A stretch of 64,000 bases of DNA from Cyanoderma ruficeps (taxonomy: Eukaryota; Chordata; Aves; Passeriformes; Timaliidae). The notes under the pieces are model-generated. The model was given only the letters and a program-made list of their open reading frames with translations, was not told the origin of the DNA and searched no databases. Positions 1 to 12,280 of this stretch are shown piece by piece; position 1 is the first letter of the stretch, and the number at the start of each line of letters is the position of its first letter. A program made the translations under genes and the position numbers. Location: the NCBI GenBank assembly GCA_008694505.1, contig VZDJ01000346.1, positions 11,029,191 to 11,093,190 on the forward strand, given 5' to 3'.

Positions 1-19
1 AAAAAAAAAAAAAAAAAAA
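1..19. repeat. A homopolymer at window edge
   Basis: Nineteen consecutive A residues open the window, followed by a further A-rich stretch. It may be the tail of an element lying outside the window, but nothing upstream is visible. Confidence 0.9.
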
Positions 20-670
20 GAAAAGCCAAGACAAAAGACTTCACGATTGCAAAGAAAACCAAAAAATCTCTTCAATACTAACAGAACATTTCATGAGCAG
101 TTTTCAAAACCTAAGAGGCTAATTAGTTAGTATGGAAAGAACTATTAAAATTCAGAGGGTTTTTTTCTTTGTGTGGATTTTTTCGGTTTCTAAATTAAAT
201 TTATTTTTTCTTACATGGAATTTTTGAAGCAATTATCTTTTCAAGCTCCATACTGACACTGGTAATATTCTTGATTTTTAATTAGGTTAAATTAGAACCT
301 CCTTTATCTGGCCTGCACATGCACATTATGTCTCCTCTGGTCATTAAAGCAGAAACAGCGCAAAGTCTGAAGTAGTGAACTACTTCTAAGTACAGCAGTT
401 TAAAGTTTACTGAATTTATTAAAGTTTGAAGAAGCACAGTAAGTTGTAGTTTTATAGCAGTAATCACGTTCCGCATGTTGATAGATCTAGAAGAAAAGGC
501 AACAAGCATAATATGTTAATATTTTGCCCAAATAGTTTTTTTAATCTTGTTGAGTGCAGCTATTATTTAGTCATGGTTCCAGATCATCTGTTTCTACTGT
601 GCATCCATAATCTCCAAGTGGAAGACTTTGAGTCACAGGGAAGGATCCCAGACACAGGAGTCCTCAGGAA
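20..670. other. Unique AT-rich DNA, no gene seen
   Basis: This stretch is AT-rich, with T-runs near 160-190. The only notable open frame is an antisense 75-codon frame without recognisable protein character. I see no splice signals flanking an open exon and no recognisable repeat. Confidence 0.5.
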
Positions 671-1136
671 AAGAAAGCTCTGGACCCGTTAGAGTGAGTC
701 CAGAGGATGACCATGAAGATGATCTGAGGGCTGGAGCACCTCTCCCATGAAGACAGGCTGGCAGAACTAAGGGAGACAGAACTAAGCCTGGAAAAGAGAA
801 GGGTCCAGAGAGACCTTAGAGTAACATTTCAGTAGCTAAAAGGGGCTTATAAAAAAGAAGGAGAGGGCCTTTTTAGGACAAGGAAGAATTTATTTAAACT
901 GAAAGAGGGCAGGTTTAGATTAGGTATTAGGAAGAAATTCTTTACTGTGAAGATGGTGAGGCACTGGAACTGTTTGCCAGGAGAAGTTAGAATTGTCCTA
1001 TCCCTGGAAATATTCAAGGCCAGATTGGATGGTGCTTTGAACAACCTGGTGGAAAGTATCTTTGCCCATGGCAGGGGGCTTAGAACTTGATGATCTTTCA
1101 GGTCCCTTCCAACCCAACCTGATTCTATGATGATTC
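671..1136 (+). mobile_element. CR1 LINE, 5'-truncated 3' end (sense)
   Basis: The segment reads in order through the standard CR1 3' landmarks. These are a gagtccagagg block near 697, gggctggagcacctctccc near 729, the ttaggtattaggaagaaattc block near 920, and a terminal gatgatctttcaggtccctt followed by a short ATTCTATGA-type end. CR1 copies are typically 5'-truncated and lack a poly(A) tail, as here. The reverse transcriptase region is absent, so the copy is dead. Antisense open frames at 847-1044 and 998-1270 are shadows of this element. Confidence 0.93.
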
Positions 1137-4100
1137 AGGGACTTAATCCAGTCTCCTTCCTTAGTGGATGCCAGAACTGACGTCTGCAATTCTCCAGGAC
1201 CAAGAATGAAGTGGTTTATTTCACTTACATGATGGCAGTTGAAGTGACGCTGTTTTAAAATTCTTTTCATATTTTGTTTGGCTTAGCCATATGTAATGCC
1301 CTCTCATTGATGTGGGTTGCGATTTGGAGAAAACCATGGGGCCTAAAGTTGTAGAGGTGGTGATGAGCACTCTGTAGGATAACTGCTAACTTCAAAGGGA
1401 GGAACCCCTAGACGAGATGTTCAGAGTGGGATTACATTACTTCAGTCTTACTCATCCTTTCCATTGTTTCAACCACTGGAAACTATCCTTCAAAGCCATA
1501 ATTTGGGTCTTAAGGCATGACTGAGCTGGATTTGGCAAGGGGAGCTACCGTTTAAATCCAAAAGCAATGATATCTCTTAGGTTCATGAGAACGGTGATCC
1601 AGATAATCTAACTATAGTACGACCTTAAGATAAGCAACAGGATAGCCAGGGTTAAATGAGAGGGTCTTGAAAGAACTCTCTAGATGTTAAATACAGATGG
1701 AGCTACTGACAGTTACGGGCTTGAGCAAAAGCATTCCAAGGAGTACCACACTTTTCTGCCTGAACTTCTGAACATGACAGTTATTCTGTCAAAGGTCCAA
1801 ATTTATAGTAGACACCTACACACCTCTGTGTGTGTGTGTGTTTGTGTGTGTATGTATTACTCTAAAATACACTGTTATACCTTCCGTTGTTACTTAGGTA
1901 CTTTAATCTTAATAATATCTATTTCAAAAAATCCTAGGAGTCATTCTAGTTCTCACCTTTCCCTGCCTCAAATTACATGGTTATTAAAAAATGTAAGGCT
2001 CTCACTAAGACTTTGCATATGACTTGACTCATAAAACTTGGCAATGTAGTAAAGCTAAGACATAAACCATGTGCTAATACATTAAGAGTGCCAGGGATTT
2101 ACGAAGCTCTGGAGGTACCCAAGATGAACACAAACTTTTTAGTTCTGAAGCATGTAAAAAATATGCACGTAAATTAGAACTCAAAGCAAATTTAATTTTG
2201 TAGTTTGTTTCCATTTACGAAGGTATTTTATAGACCATTCTAGTCTATTCTGACAAAACCACCTTTATTTGAAATCCCATACACAAACTTTTCCTTATTT
2301 GTAAAAGCAAATCTGCATTAAACCACTCATAAGACAGAGCAAGTGCATTTCAAGACTTTGTGCATATCCCTGAAGATGCACCTTAGTATATTCAAGTAAT
2401 AAAAAATAAAATAAAATGTCCTAAATTTAATAACTCAGTATTTTAATTGGACCTTGTGGTAGGGTGATATCCTGTAGTGAAGAAAGATGTATTACATTTT
2501 TGTTTTATCATTTCCCCATCTTTTAACTAAAATACAAGAAAATGTGAAAGGAAGATTAAGACATTCACGTTCTGTCACCTGTTCTTCAGAGAACATATCA
2601 GCAGTACATTTTATATCTAGTCATTAGAGCTAGAGGAGTAAATTAAAGCCTGAGTGTCTAAATCCCATTTGCATCTTTCAATGCATCTCCCATGAGTGAC
2701 AGTGGGAGATTCACAGCAGAAGAGATGTCCTTATATTCCTTGTTTCCCTGTAGCTACACATATCAGGGGGTTGCAATTAGAATGATCATTTGGAGGAGCA
2801 TTTAAATATACCAAAAATACATTTAGGACTAGACTCAGTTGTTTTACATTTTATTTCTTCACTGTGCCAGGCAATTCGGCACTTCGTTTTTCCCTTTTAA
2901 GCTTTAGTCCTGCCATGTTATGCTGCTTATTTATTGAAATGATTTTTTGAATATATTCCTGTTAGGCTTGTAGAAGCCTTTGACACATTTCAAGTGAGCA
3001 GTACCACAATAACACTGAAATATTTTCATGGCAATATTCAGAGACTTTTGAGTTACAGGCTGTATCATGAACTGCAGGAATTAGCAAAATTATTCCTCAA
3101 AGTGAATGAAACTCCACTAATATCAGATTTGCCTGAAATCACTCTTGGATCAAACTTCAGATATTCTGTTTGTGAAAAGTTCAAGCATCTGATGAAGTTT
3201 CATTTGTCTGCAAACAGACATCTGGCTTTTTCTCCCCACTGGAAATAAGTGATAGTGGCTAATAGGCAAAGGCTTTTGTTTGTTTGCTACAGAACAGCTG
3301 CTCCTAATCTACCTTGGACTCACACTGGTATTGCAGTATCAAGGAGGATGTAAGCAGACAAACAAGAGGACAATGAGATCCTGAAGGGCAGATTTTAAAC
3401 ACTAGAAAACCCAGTATTAGTGGATTCACATGCAATTTGATGCAATATCGATGTAGTTCACTGCAGTCATTTATTACATTGTCCTTTAGCTCCAAATGTG
3501 TAGAATAGTTTACTACTGAGCCTGCATAATTGCACTGCTGGAGATATCTGGGACTCCTGGAATTGCTGGAAGCAGGGATCATTTTCATGAGAACTAGCCG
3601 GTGAAGGTCTTAAAATTCAGCAAGATATTTTGTTGTTTTTCACAGTTACTTGTTTATTCATGACTGTCCAGGGCCAAAGGGTAGACACAGGCTCTGTCAG
3701 CACTAAACCCTCTATCACTGTCCCTGATGACTGGCCTGCACAGAAAGCCAGCTAGCTGACACTGCTGCACCCATCTCTCATTTTACTCCCCTGTGTGCCC
3801 TTCTTCCCCTCTTTGTTCATCACAGATCTAGAGCTGGAAGGATAAAAATAGAGGGGAAGCCAGTATTTCCTAACACTTGATATGTGTGTTCCAGAGACAG
3901 TATACACTCTGGCCATGCTGTTAATCTCTAAGTACCCTAAACAGATGCAGCTTTCTAGAGAAGATGCTGTAGACACCAAGGAGAAGATAAAACTCCCTTG
4001 GATGCTTCCTTGGAAGACTTCAATTTCCTAGCCTGAATCTGGATATCAAGTGCAGGAACCAATCCTGGCAGTTTCTTCCTGTAGGAGGAGATAAAATCTG

Positions 4101-6090
4101 ATGAAAAGAGGGACAGAACTATAAAACGTCATTCAGCAATCTGAGGCATCAAGAAACCTACTAAGGCAACCTCCCACTGAGCTGCTGTTGGGCTGTTTGC
4201 AGGCAACATTCTGGCTTTTCCTGACCAGGCTCAGTACAGACATGGCACTTGTTTCTCTAAGGATTGAAATGTTCGTGACAAAGGAAAGGTCACTGAAAGT
4301 TCCACATATTGCTGCAAATTTTCTGTAGACCCCTAGTTACTCATTTCTTGCTCTTCTAACTAGTAGTGCAGAGAAGTGGAACTTTAATATTTCAGTTTGC
4401 TGACTCCTTCAGCTGTCCATTAAACAGACCTAGACTAAAGTATCGCTTTCAGTACAGACAGTTCTGCATAGGATAATCCAGCCTACCTGTAAGATCTGCT
4501 TAGCTCTGTGACAACTTGTGACATTTAGGCTTTGCCAGAAAAGAAAAAAATGGAAGGCTAAGAGTGATAGAAGATTGGAGTGCTGCAGACAGGACATCCA
4601 TGGAAGCTGGCACAAACTGGCACTAATCAAGAGATAACTTCTTTACTCTGCTCTAGTTATCCTCACTGACCTTGTAAAAAACAAGATTTTTCTGCATCTG
4701 AGTTTCCAAGGTAAGGAATGAGGTAATACTCTTTTACCCACCATTTTCTTTAAACTGGGAAGATTTTGATGGTAGATGTCTCACTGCAAAAATATACAGT
4801 GCCCATAGTTCAAGGATTCCGATTTTAAGCATGCTACAGTGTGTTTAGTAAACTGAATTGAAAAACTGTCTTTGTAAAATATAACTAATTTGTGACATGT
4901 ATGTCTGGAAATCCAGCAGCTTCTTAGTATAACTCATTAGTAAAAAGCCTGTTCATCTGCCTTCTTTAAAAAAAACAAGGACGGTACAAAAGCATAAGAC
5001 AGATCAATGAAGTAGAAATTCAGAGAAAGTAGAGATGCAAATGTAAAGCCTCTGATACATTTTACTGCAGCCATTAAGTTTCATTTCTTGGGAAATTCTT
5101 CCTATGTGTGCACCAAACACCTGGAAATCTCTTAAGTGAAATTTATAGTTGCAAATTGCTTGCAAATTACATTTCACTGGAATATCAAGCAGCCCTCCTC
5201 TCTTATTTTAATTCCTCCAAGAAATGACCTAGTCCACATAAGGAATATACAAACATTTTTGATATATGTATATATATGCATACATAATTCATACGTTGCA
5301 TAAAAAAGTACTTTAAACTGTAGTGCATTCAAAAGTGAATAAATTTTAGCAATGGATGCACAAACAGCCTTAATTCTGTATTTGTACTTGCTCATTTTAT
5401 ATATATATATGTGCTCTCCAAATATTAAAGGAATATTTATTCTTTTACTGTTCTTCTTCAGTGGCTAGCAAATAATAGTCCCATCATCAAATGGTTTATT
5501 TTTTAAACCTGTTGCTAATCAGTTCAACAGACTGCTCAAAAGCTGCATGTCTGGTGTAGAAACCCCCTGACTAATAATTATAATGAAGTAATGAAGATTA
5601 TGCCACTATATCTGGTGGTTTAGCAGGTAAGGGAATACATGAAGAAACAGGATATATAACGATGAGCCAGTCTAGAAGATATGTATCCTGTAGTCTTCAG
5701 GGTATTCACTAATAAAATTACTGTATGACTTGTAATTATATTTTGTAAGTTAAAGGAGAGTCAGAATTATATCTAAGGGATTGGAAATTAAAATATAGAC
5801 TGATTAATTTTTTTGGTTATATATAAAGAAATAGTAGTAATTACAATTTGCTAAACATACCTTGAACTATCATGAATCTAATTAAGATCATAAATAAGAA
5901 TATCTGTAAGTATCTACACCAGTGAAGACTAATAACAATTCAAAGGATGCAGATGCAAAGGCATATGGCACCCTAATGTTTTAGGTCAGAATTTCATTAG
6001 ATTATTAGATACAACTATAAAATCTGACGGGACTTGAGGAGTTATGGGAAAAGGAGAAATTCAACAGTTAACAGCAATATGAGTTTGAGA
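1137..6090. other. Unique intergenic or intronic DNA
   Basis: Nearly 5 kb holds no recognisable gene. The 112-codon frame at 1684-2022 runs through a TG microsatellite and looks accidental. The 84-codon frame at 2994-3248 and the 94-codon antisense frame at 3304-3588 have no recognisable domain. AT-rich microsatellite-like tracts lie near 5258-5280 and 5399-5411. No further CR1 or LTR landmarks were seen. Confidence 0.5.
1827..1852 (+). repeat. (TG)n microsatellite
   Basis: A run of TG dinucleotides interrupted once by TT near 1841. It is likely length-polymorphic. Confidence 0.9.
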
Positions 6091-6228
6091 TCACAGATTC
6101 ATGGAATATTCTGAGTTGGAAGGGACCCACAAGGATCAAGTCCAACTCTTAAAAAAATGGCTTGTATGGGGATTGAACCTACAACCTTGCTGTCATTAGC
6201 ATCATACTTTAATAAAATGAGCCTAGTT
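6091..6228 (-). mobile_element. tRNA-Ile-headed SINE with CR1-type tail (TguSINE1-like)
   Basis: Read on the minus strand, the element starts with a decayed tRNA-Ile-like head at 6159-6228. The T-arm motif survives (plus strand gggattgaacct), as does an anticodon-loop region keeping AAT. The D-arm is badly eroded. An A-rich linker follows, then a CR1 3' tail at 6091-6140 whose plus-strand copy reads ttctgagttggaagggaccc. This head-plus-tail architecture matches TguSINE1, a SINE reported from passerine birds and thought to be mobilised by CR1 enzymes. RNA polymerase III A and B boxes would lie in the head, but decay makes activity unlikely. A functional tRNA gene is excluded by the broken acceptor and D arms. 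Confidence 0.85.
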
Positions 6229-7926
6229 AAATACAGAAAAAGCCTTCATTAAAAAAAAAAAAAGAAAAAAAAATTCCACATTTGATGGAAAATTTCAAGA
6301 AAACTTTCCAGTTAGCTTAAAAAAGCATGGGTGGAATTCGACATGAATTTGAAGTCATCAGCAAAAGACACATGAAGTCCTGTGGGAGGCAGACAATATT
6401 TTGTGCTATTTAATTCAACATAAAGTTTTTCCACTGGATTTATTGCTGTAGTCTCTGAGTATTTTGCAGGGCATTAGGGTGATGACTGCCATCTATCTGC
6501 CACTCAGCTGCTCCCTTGGGGCAGAAATGAAGGTGTGCTGGGTGGTATGCTTTTCTCCAGAGCTGAAATGGAAAGACCCCACTAGGTTACTCCAGTGCAA
6601 GTATAAGAAAACTGCAGTGGATGTGCATGCAGGAGGTGAAGTATATCTGGAATCAGGCATATATGCTCAGTGGCTACCACATGGATTTGGCCACTGAAAG
6701 GAGCTCTGTAATTATGCCAATGTAGAGAGGCTGCCAGGAGAAAGGTCTAAGGCCATGTCCATACATCTCACCAGCATGGCTGTATGGCTCTTATACCAAC
6801 ATAGCTCTTACATAGTCTGAGCAGTACTAGTGATGACGAGCTGCATGGGTAAGGGAATTTGCAATGACATTTCACTTTCATGGCATTATACTGGCAGTCT
6901 TTCATCTGCTGGGTTATCTGACTTTTATTTCATCCTGTCCAAAGTAGCTTAATTTATAAGAATCTTCCTCTTTGTACATTTTTAATTCAGAAGAATAGCT
7001 TGTACTGATTATCGTGCAGGACCTCCAAGTTTTACCAGAGGTGGAATACTATCTACATTTATTTAGCTAGCTCAGCAAACAGTCCTTTAAGGTAATGATT
7101 GACAAATTAAAGAAGTCAAGTTAACTGCTGCAGGGATACTAAGGGATCACACAGAGTGTCTTAATCAGAAAAATACTCTTTGAAACAAAACGTCATCAGA
7201 GGCCGGAAAATTGAAAAATGTAAAACATCTGTTAGATAACCCATTTAAAATTTGATCTACTGTCATAGTTCTTAAGGAAAAAAAGCAGAAACAAAACAAA
7301 CACAAAATGCTGCTTTAGCTGGTCACTGGTGGAATACAGAAGAAAAAAATTCAGTAATCAGATAATACAAAATTAAGGAAATTAAAACATAAAATAAAAT
7401 GCCCATCTCTTAATTTAAGTAGAGTCTAATGGTATCCAAATTATAATGTCTGAGATTACACCTTTCTAATTAATATTGAGTTTAAATAATGTTCTTAGAG
7501 ATTACATTGCTAACTCTAGGGAACACATAAATAACAGATCAGTCATCTGCTATTTTATTTGAAGAGTACTGATTATATATCAGATGTAGCATTTCCTCAA
7601 ATACTATTCTTCCTTGATCTGAAAACAAAAAAAACAGATGTGATTTTTTTCCAGTGTAACCGGCAGCATTTTATAGAAGAATTCAAGGCTGAACAATCAA
7701 AAAAGTCTAATTACAAAGGAAATTAAAACACCATTATATTTTGTTGTTACAATTATGAAAACATTCAGCTTGTATGTCATGCACTCCCTGCAGGAAAAAA
7801 CAAGTTCAGCATTATGTAAACAATAACAGTGTCCTTATCTGTGGGAAAGCTAGGGAAAGTCACACCATGAAAATTTTCAATGTAAAGGAGCTATTGAGGT
7901 TGTCTCCTCCCCTCCAGCCACACACT
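6229..7926. other. Unique DNA, no gene seen
   Basis: AT-rich sequence with an interrupted A-run at 6251-6273. The 77-codon frame at 6464-6697 is somewhat less AT-rich than its surroundings but has no recognisable motif and no convincing flanking splice sites. No other repeat was recognised. Confidence 0.45.
6251..6273. repeat. Interrupted A tract
   Basis: Thirteen A residues, one G, then nine A residues. It lies just beyond the tRNA-like end of the SINE, so it is not the element's tail. Confidence 0.85.
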
Positions 7927-9005
7927 GGATTATTTGGGCAAGCTTCAGTTCATTTCCCTGAACTTTATGTCATCATAGTCACTTTTATTGTTTTCTCTTG
8001 GTTTAAGAATTTTCCTTTCTTCTTTTGTTATCATTTCATTTCTTTAGGTCCTTCTCTTTCTTCACCTTTCTTCCTTGAGTTCATTATTTTAATTATACTC
8101 ATTTTGACAAGTTTTGGTTCTTTTCACTGCCCCTCATTTCATCTTAGTCCATTTGTTTGTAGTCACTCCATTTCCATATTTTCTGGGTTTTTCAACTGAA
8201 CCGCTTTTGATCATATCTTCTTTCCAGAGTGTTTAATCTACTTTGTTCTCTAACTTCAAGATTTTATTCCTTTCAGGAAAGTGAATGAAATTTTGCGATT
8301 TCAGTGAGGATTATTTGGGTAAGCCTTGATCCATTTCCCTGCACTTCTTGTCATCCCATTCACTTCTATTGTTTTCAATTGGTGTTGGAATTTTCCCTTT
8401 TTGTATTTAGCATTTAATTTCTTTAGTGTCTTCTCCTTACTCTTTGTTTACCTTTCTTCCCTGATTTCATGATTTTAGTTATAGTAATTTTGGCAAGTTT
8501 TATGCCCCTAATTTAATCTCAGTCCATTTGATTGTCGTCATCCCATTTCCAAATTTTTTAGTCTTTTTCAATTGCATTATTTTTGCTCATATCTCATTTC
8601 CAGAGCATTTGTTAGCCTTTCTTCTCTGATTTCGTGATTTCATTCGCTTTCCTGAAAGGAAGAATTTCATTTTAGAATTTCATTCCCATTCCTAAAAAGG
8701 AATTCTTCTTTTAGGAAAGGGAATGAAATCTTATGATTTTAATGAGGATCAATTTGGGTCCAGTTTTGGTCCATTTTTATTGTTTTCACTTGGTTTCAGA
8801 ATTTTCCCTTCTTTTTTTTAACATTTCATTTCTTTAGGTTCTTCTCCTCTCTGTTTACATTTATTCTCTGATTTGGGATTCTGATGGGAATAATTTTAGC
8901 AAGTTTTGGGCCTTTTCACTGCCCCTCATTTCATCTCAGTCCATTTGGTTTTTGTCAGTCCATTTCCAAATTTTCCGTTTTTTTTTAATTGCACTGTATT
9001 TTAAA
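7927..9005. repeat. Three-copy degenerate tandem array, unit about 380-440 bp
   Basis: Three head-to-tail copies of a T-rich unit begin at 7927, 8308 and 8746, each opening with ggat followed by an atttgggt-like word. The same ordered landmarks recur in each copy: a tccatttccct-type word (first two copies), ttattgttttc, gaattttccctt, catttctttag, a gcaagtttt-like word, a ctcagtccattt-like word and ccatttccaaattttc. Copy lengths are 381 and 438 bp, with a third partial copy of about 260 bp that fades into unique DNA near 9005. Copy 2 is longer because it carries an internal inverted duplication. The 141-codon frame at 7774-8199 runs into copy 1 and is not preserved in the other copies, so it is probably accidental. 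I do not recognise the unit as a named transposon or satellite. Confidence 0.85.
8677..8729. repeat. Inverted repeat (20-bp arms) inside tandem copy 2
   Basis: The left arm at 8677-8696 and the right arm at 8710-8729 are reverse complements at 19 of 20 positions, separated by 13 bases. The arms repeat the motif that ends copy 1 (aggaaagtgaatgaaa). The hairpin therefore looks like a local inverted duplication of the unit's own end and accounts for most of the extra length of copy 2. Confidence 0.8.
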
Positions 9006-11497
9006 AGTCAGCATTTATAAAAACTGACAGCTGCTGTTAAATCTTAGTTATTATATTAGAATAATAAATAACTTCAGTATCAAATTTATAACTCAGTCTT
9101 TTGACTACCACTAAATATTGATATTTTAGTTGTGAAGTAAGGTCTGGGTTTCTTTGGATAGCTCTGCAAATTACAAAAATTTCTATCCATTTTAAATGCA
9201 CATAATGGCAACTGTCTCAGACTTAAAAGAGTATCAAAGTAACACCGCATTTAAAATTTTAGCTCAAATTCCTATACTTCCTTCTATAAACACTAAAATG
9301 TTTGATGGTACTGCTTAAGAATAATAAAAGAAAATGTTTGCAATTATTGGTCATCTATACTATTACCAAGCAAAATATTTACTTCAATTCTCTTGTTGAA
9401 GTTTTCCCATATACTGATCAGCAGGAGTCTCTTTGTTTCCCTAGGAAATTTCACATTCACCCTTGCTTTAAACTCTTCAATATTTTCTCTTAAATGATCC
9501 AATTGTGTTTTTTAAAAATCTGGATCTATAATAATTTTGCATAAAATCAAATAGCCCCCACTGGTGTATTTTGAATGCTGGGGAACTCAGAACTGTTAGC
9601 AGTGATGGTCCATACCAAAACTTCATGTGTGGCACTGAGACATGCACATTTCTTCCCAAGCATGGTATTCATATTCCTCTCTAAATTCACATGTGAAAAG
9701 GGTCTCCCTATTCATCGGAAGGGATGCCTTGTGTAATGTGAGCATGAATGTATATGAAGAAATTCCACAAACACATCAATTGGAACAGGCAGTGTCATAC
9801 TTTTTTTATAGTTTCTGCAGGTGCTCGCCATAATATGCACAAAATGAAACAAATATTCATAAAGCCAGAAAGTAGGATGGCAGGGCCAGAGCACAGCTAA
9901 ACCTCATGGACCAGCAGATGGACTGACAGCAGATATGTGCATCTTTTATCCAAGACCATAGGGAAGAAAGACAGGAGGGCAGAGCCATCACCCCAAAGAC
10001 TCATGTCTGCAGTTGTGTGGGGAAGGAGAATGCTGAGCTCCCAAGGTGAAAGTCACTGGAAAGGACAGCTTGGAAAATATGAGGAAGTGAACTCAATATT
10101 TGGTCTTAGTAAGTCCACAGAAGCAGGACACTGTGTAGATGCCTTATAAATAAGCTGAATTTCTCTAAAGAAAGACCTTATTGTAAAAATCAATTTCCCT
10201 TACCAGCGGACTAATTGAGCACAGCTCTGAATACTGGCTAAACACCTGAGCTAAAAAGCAACAAGATAAAGCTTTGAGCATAGTAGAAAAGTTAGTAAAA
10301 GAATCCTTTCAAGTCTATTCTGGAACATTACACAGCTTAATCTCTTCTTCAGCCTTATCCCCAACTCTCACTGCCACCATTCTCAGAGGTTCTTTCTTAC
10401 TACCAGTACCGAAAAGCATGAACACTAGAAATAGTCTGCCTTTCTACAGCAGATTTCTTTCATGCCTCTTCAGATTTCAAAGCAAAGTCCAAATACAGAT
10501 GATGTGGGAAAATCACCTCTACAAAATGGGAAATTGATGGCAAATAAATAGGTGGGGGCATAAAAAGAAAGTTTATCTCTTACTAAATGTTATTTATCTT
10601 TGCTTCAGTGTGGAAGGCATATACCAGTCCTCTCTGTTTTTAAAGGAGAGGTATTCAAAAGCCTGTGTTGGCACAGAAGGGTGAAGTATCAGGAGAGATT
10701 CCAGCTAAGCAGTGGCTGGACTCATTATCAACTTGCTTTCTTCAGCTCACAAACCCCAAAATTGTCCCTCTGCATCTAAAGTCATTATGCAAAAGCAAAA
10801 GACTTTCTTCTGTAACCCCCCCAATATGCAATTAGGCTGGGGAACTTAGAGGATGCCATGTACATAGATGTGCATATGCCTTTTTGGTAAAGTCTTGAAG
10901 AAATATTATTATTAAATAAGCTTATGTGTCCTTGTGCTTTATGTCAAAATAAAGCATATAACAATCAAAAGAGTCCAACAGCACACATAGGGATTTAATA
11001 GGAACAAAAGATCTCTCACATACAGATGTGAACACTAAGCAACTTCACCAAGTGCAGTGAATTAATCTGTGTAAATTAGGCAGTTTATGTCTTTTAGTAT
11101 TTAAATCTATGGATATGTCTTTCATCTTGAGACAATTATATAAAACTTCATTTGTGATGAGCGTTGTTCATTTGGCTTCATGAAAGTACATTTCATTAAT
11201 GAAAAGCTTCCTCTTATTCAGAACCACGTATTTTGAGTTTGGGGCCATAGATAAATCACAGTGTACACAAACGAAATGAAAGTAACATTTGCACTGGGAA
11301 TGATTTTCTTTTCCCTCGCTGGAAACATTCCCTCCCTCCCTGCTAGTAACCATAAATCTTTCTATGTACTGCTCTGTTAACTTTAATAAAAAGTACAGCA
11401 CACTAGCCAGTGCTGGCTTTCACTTACTGTAGCTGAATGTTAAGCAGCATTGCAAAATGTTGAGTTGCAAGATAACTGAATAGTTTTATTAAGTCTT
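9006..11497. other. Unique DNA, no gene seen
   Basis: Frames of 60-87 codons occur on both strands but are short and mutually overlapping, with no recognised family. The frame at 10274-10537 (87 codons) is serine-rich without a domain. No CR1 or LTR landmarks were found until the LTR that starts at 11498. Confidence 0.45.
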
Positions 11498-12020
11498 TGT
11501 ATTGGGTTTCCATGGCAAGATTTTGGAAGTGGGAAGGCTATAGGGTTGGCTTCTGTGAGAAGCTGTTGGAAGCTTCCTCTATGGCCAATGGAGCCGATGT
11601 CAAGCAGTTTCAAGATGGACCTGCAACTGGCCAAGGCCAGGCCCATCAGTTACAGTGGCAGCACCTCTGGAGTAACTGATTTAAGAAGGGGAGAAGACCT
11701 TTGCAGCTGTGGATGGAGCCAGAAGGAGACTGTGACCCTGTGAGGCACTTATGCTGGAGCAGCCTTCTGACAGGAATTGCATCCTCTGGGGAGCCCACAC
11801 TGGAGCCACCTGTTTCTGAAGAACTGCACTCCATGGAAGGGACCCACTCTGGAGGCTGTGGGATGGACCCACTTTGGAGAAGTTCATGCAGGACTGTCTG
11901 CCATGGCAGTGACCCCACAGACACAGAGAAAGTGAGATGCCCTTCCATGAGGAAGAAACATCAGCAGAGACAATGTGTGGTGAACTGACTGCAGCTTCTA
12001 TTCCCTGGGGGAGACTGAGA
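11498..12020 (+). mobile_element. Endogenous retrovirus LTR, 3'-truncated (sense)
   Basis: The element starts with the LTR terminal word tgtattgggtttccatggca. It continues through a tttaagaagg promoter-like region near 11681, then a purine-rich tract in which an acccac-ctggag motif recurs roughly every 35-45 bases (for example near 11792, 11851 and 11868). It matches, from memory, the 5' part of a long passerine ERVL-type LTR. The expected AT-rich polyadenylation region and terminal CA were not found, so it is truncated near 12020. No coding interior (gag, pol, env) follows. Overlapping frames at 11497-12028 on both strands result from the GC-richer repeat content and are not genes. Confidence 0.75.
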
Positions 12021-12280
12021 ATTAACAATATTCTTACCTCCCTCTAGACACTCCAATAGGAAAATACTGATTTACTAATAGCCTCATCACAGCTGCCTTG
12101 CTTTCTACTTTCTCCATTTCAAATAGGAACATACATGCTGACACCATATGTTGTTGATGGAAAAGTATTTGGGATTTCTTTCAGAAAGATTCTGCTCACA
12201 AAACTTCATCCCAGACAGGGAGAAAACTTGAGCTCTTTAGGGCGTGAAACTCATATAACAGAATTGCATAGCTTTTTCCT

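Noticed and set aside
6159..6228. tRNA-Ile-like sequence on the minus strand
   Set aside because: The T-arm and anticodon-loop words survive, but the D-arm and acceptor pairing are broken and it is joined to a CR1-type tail. It is the head of a SINE, not a tRNA gene.
7774..8199. 141-codon hydrophobic frame
   Set aside because: It runs into the T-rich tandem array, where poly-T gives Phe/Leu/Ser codons. The frame is not kept in the other two copies.
11646..12028. Overlapping 95-115 codon frames on both strands
   Set aside because: They fall in a purine-rich LTR segment with few stop codons in any frame, and none resembles a retroviral protein.
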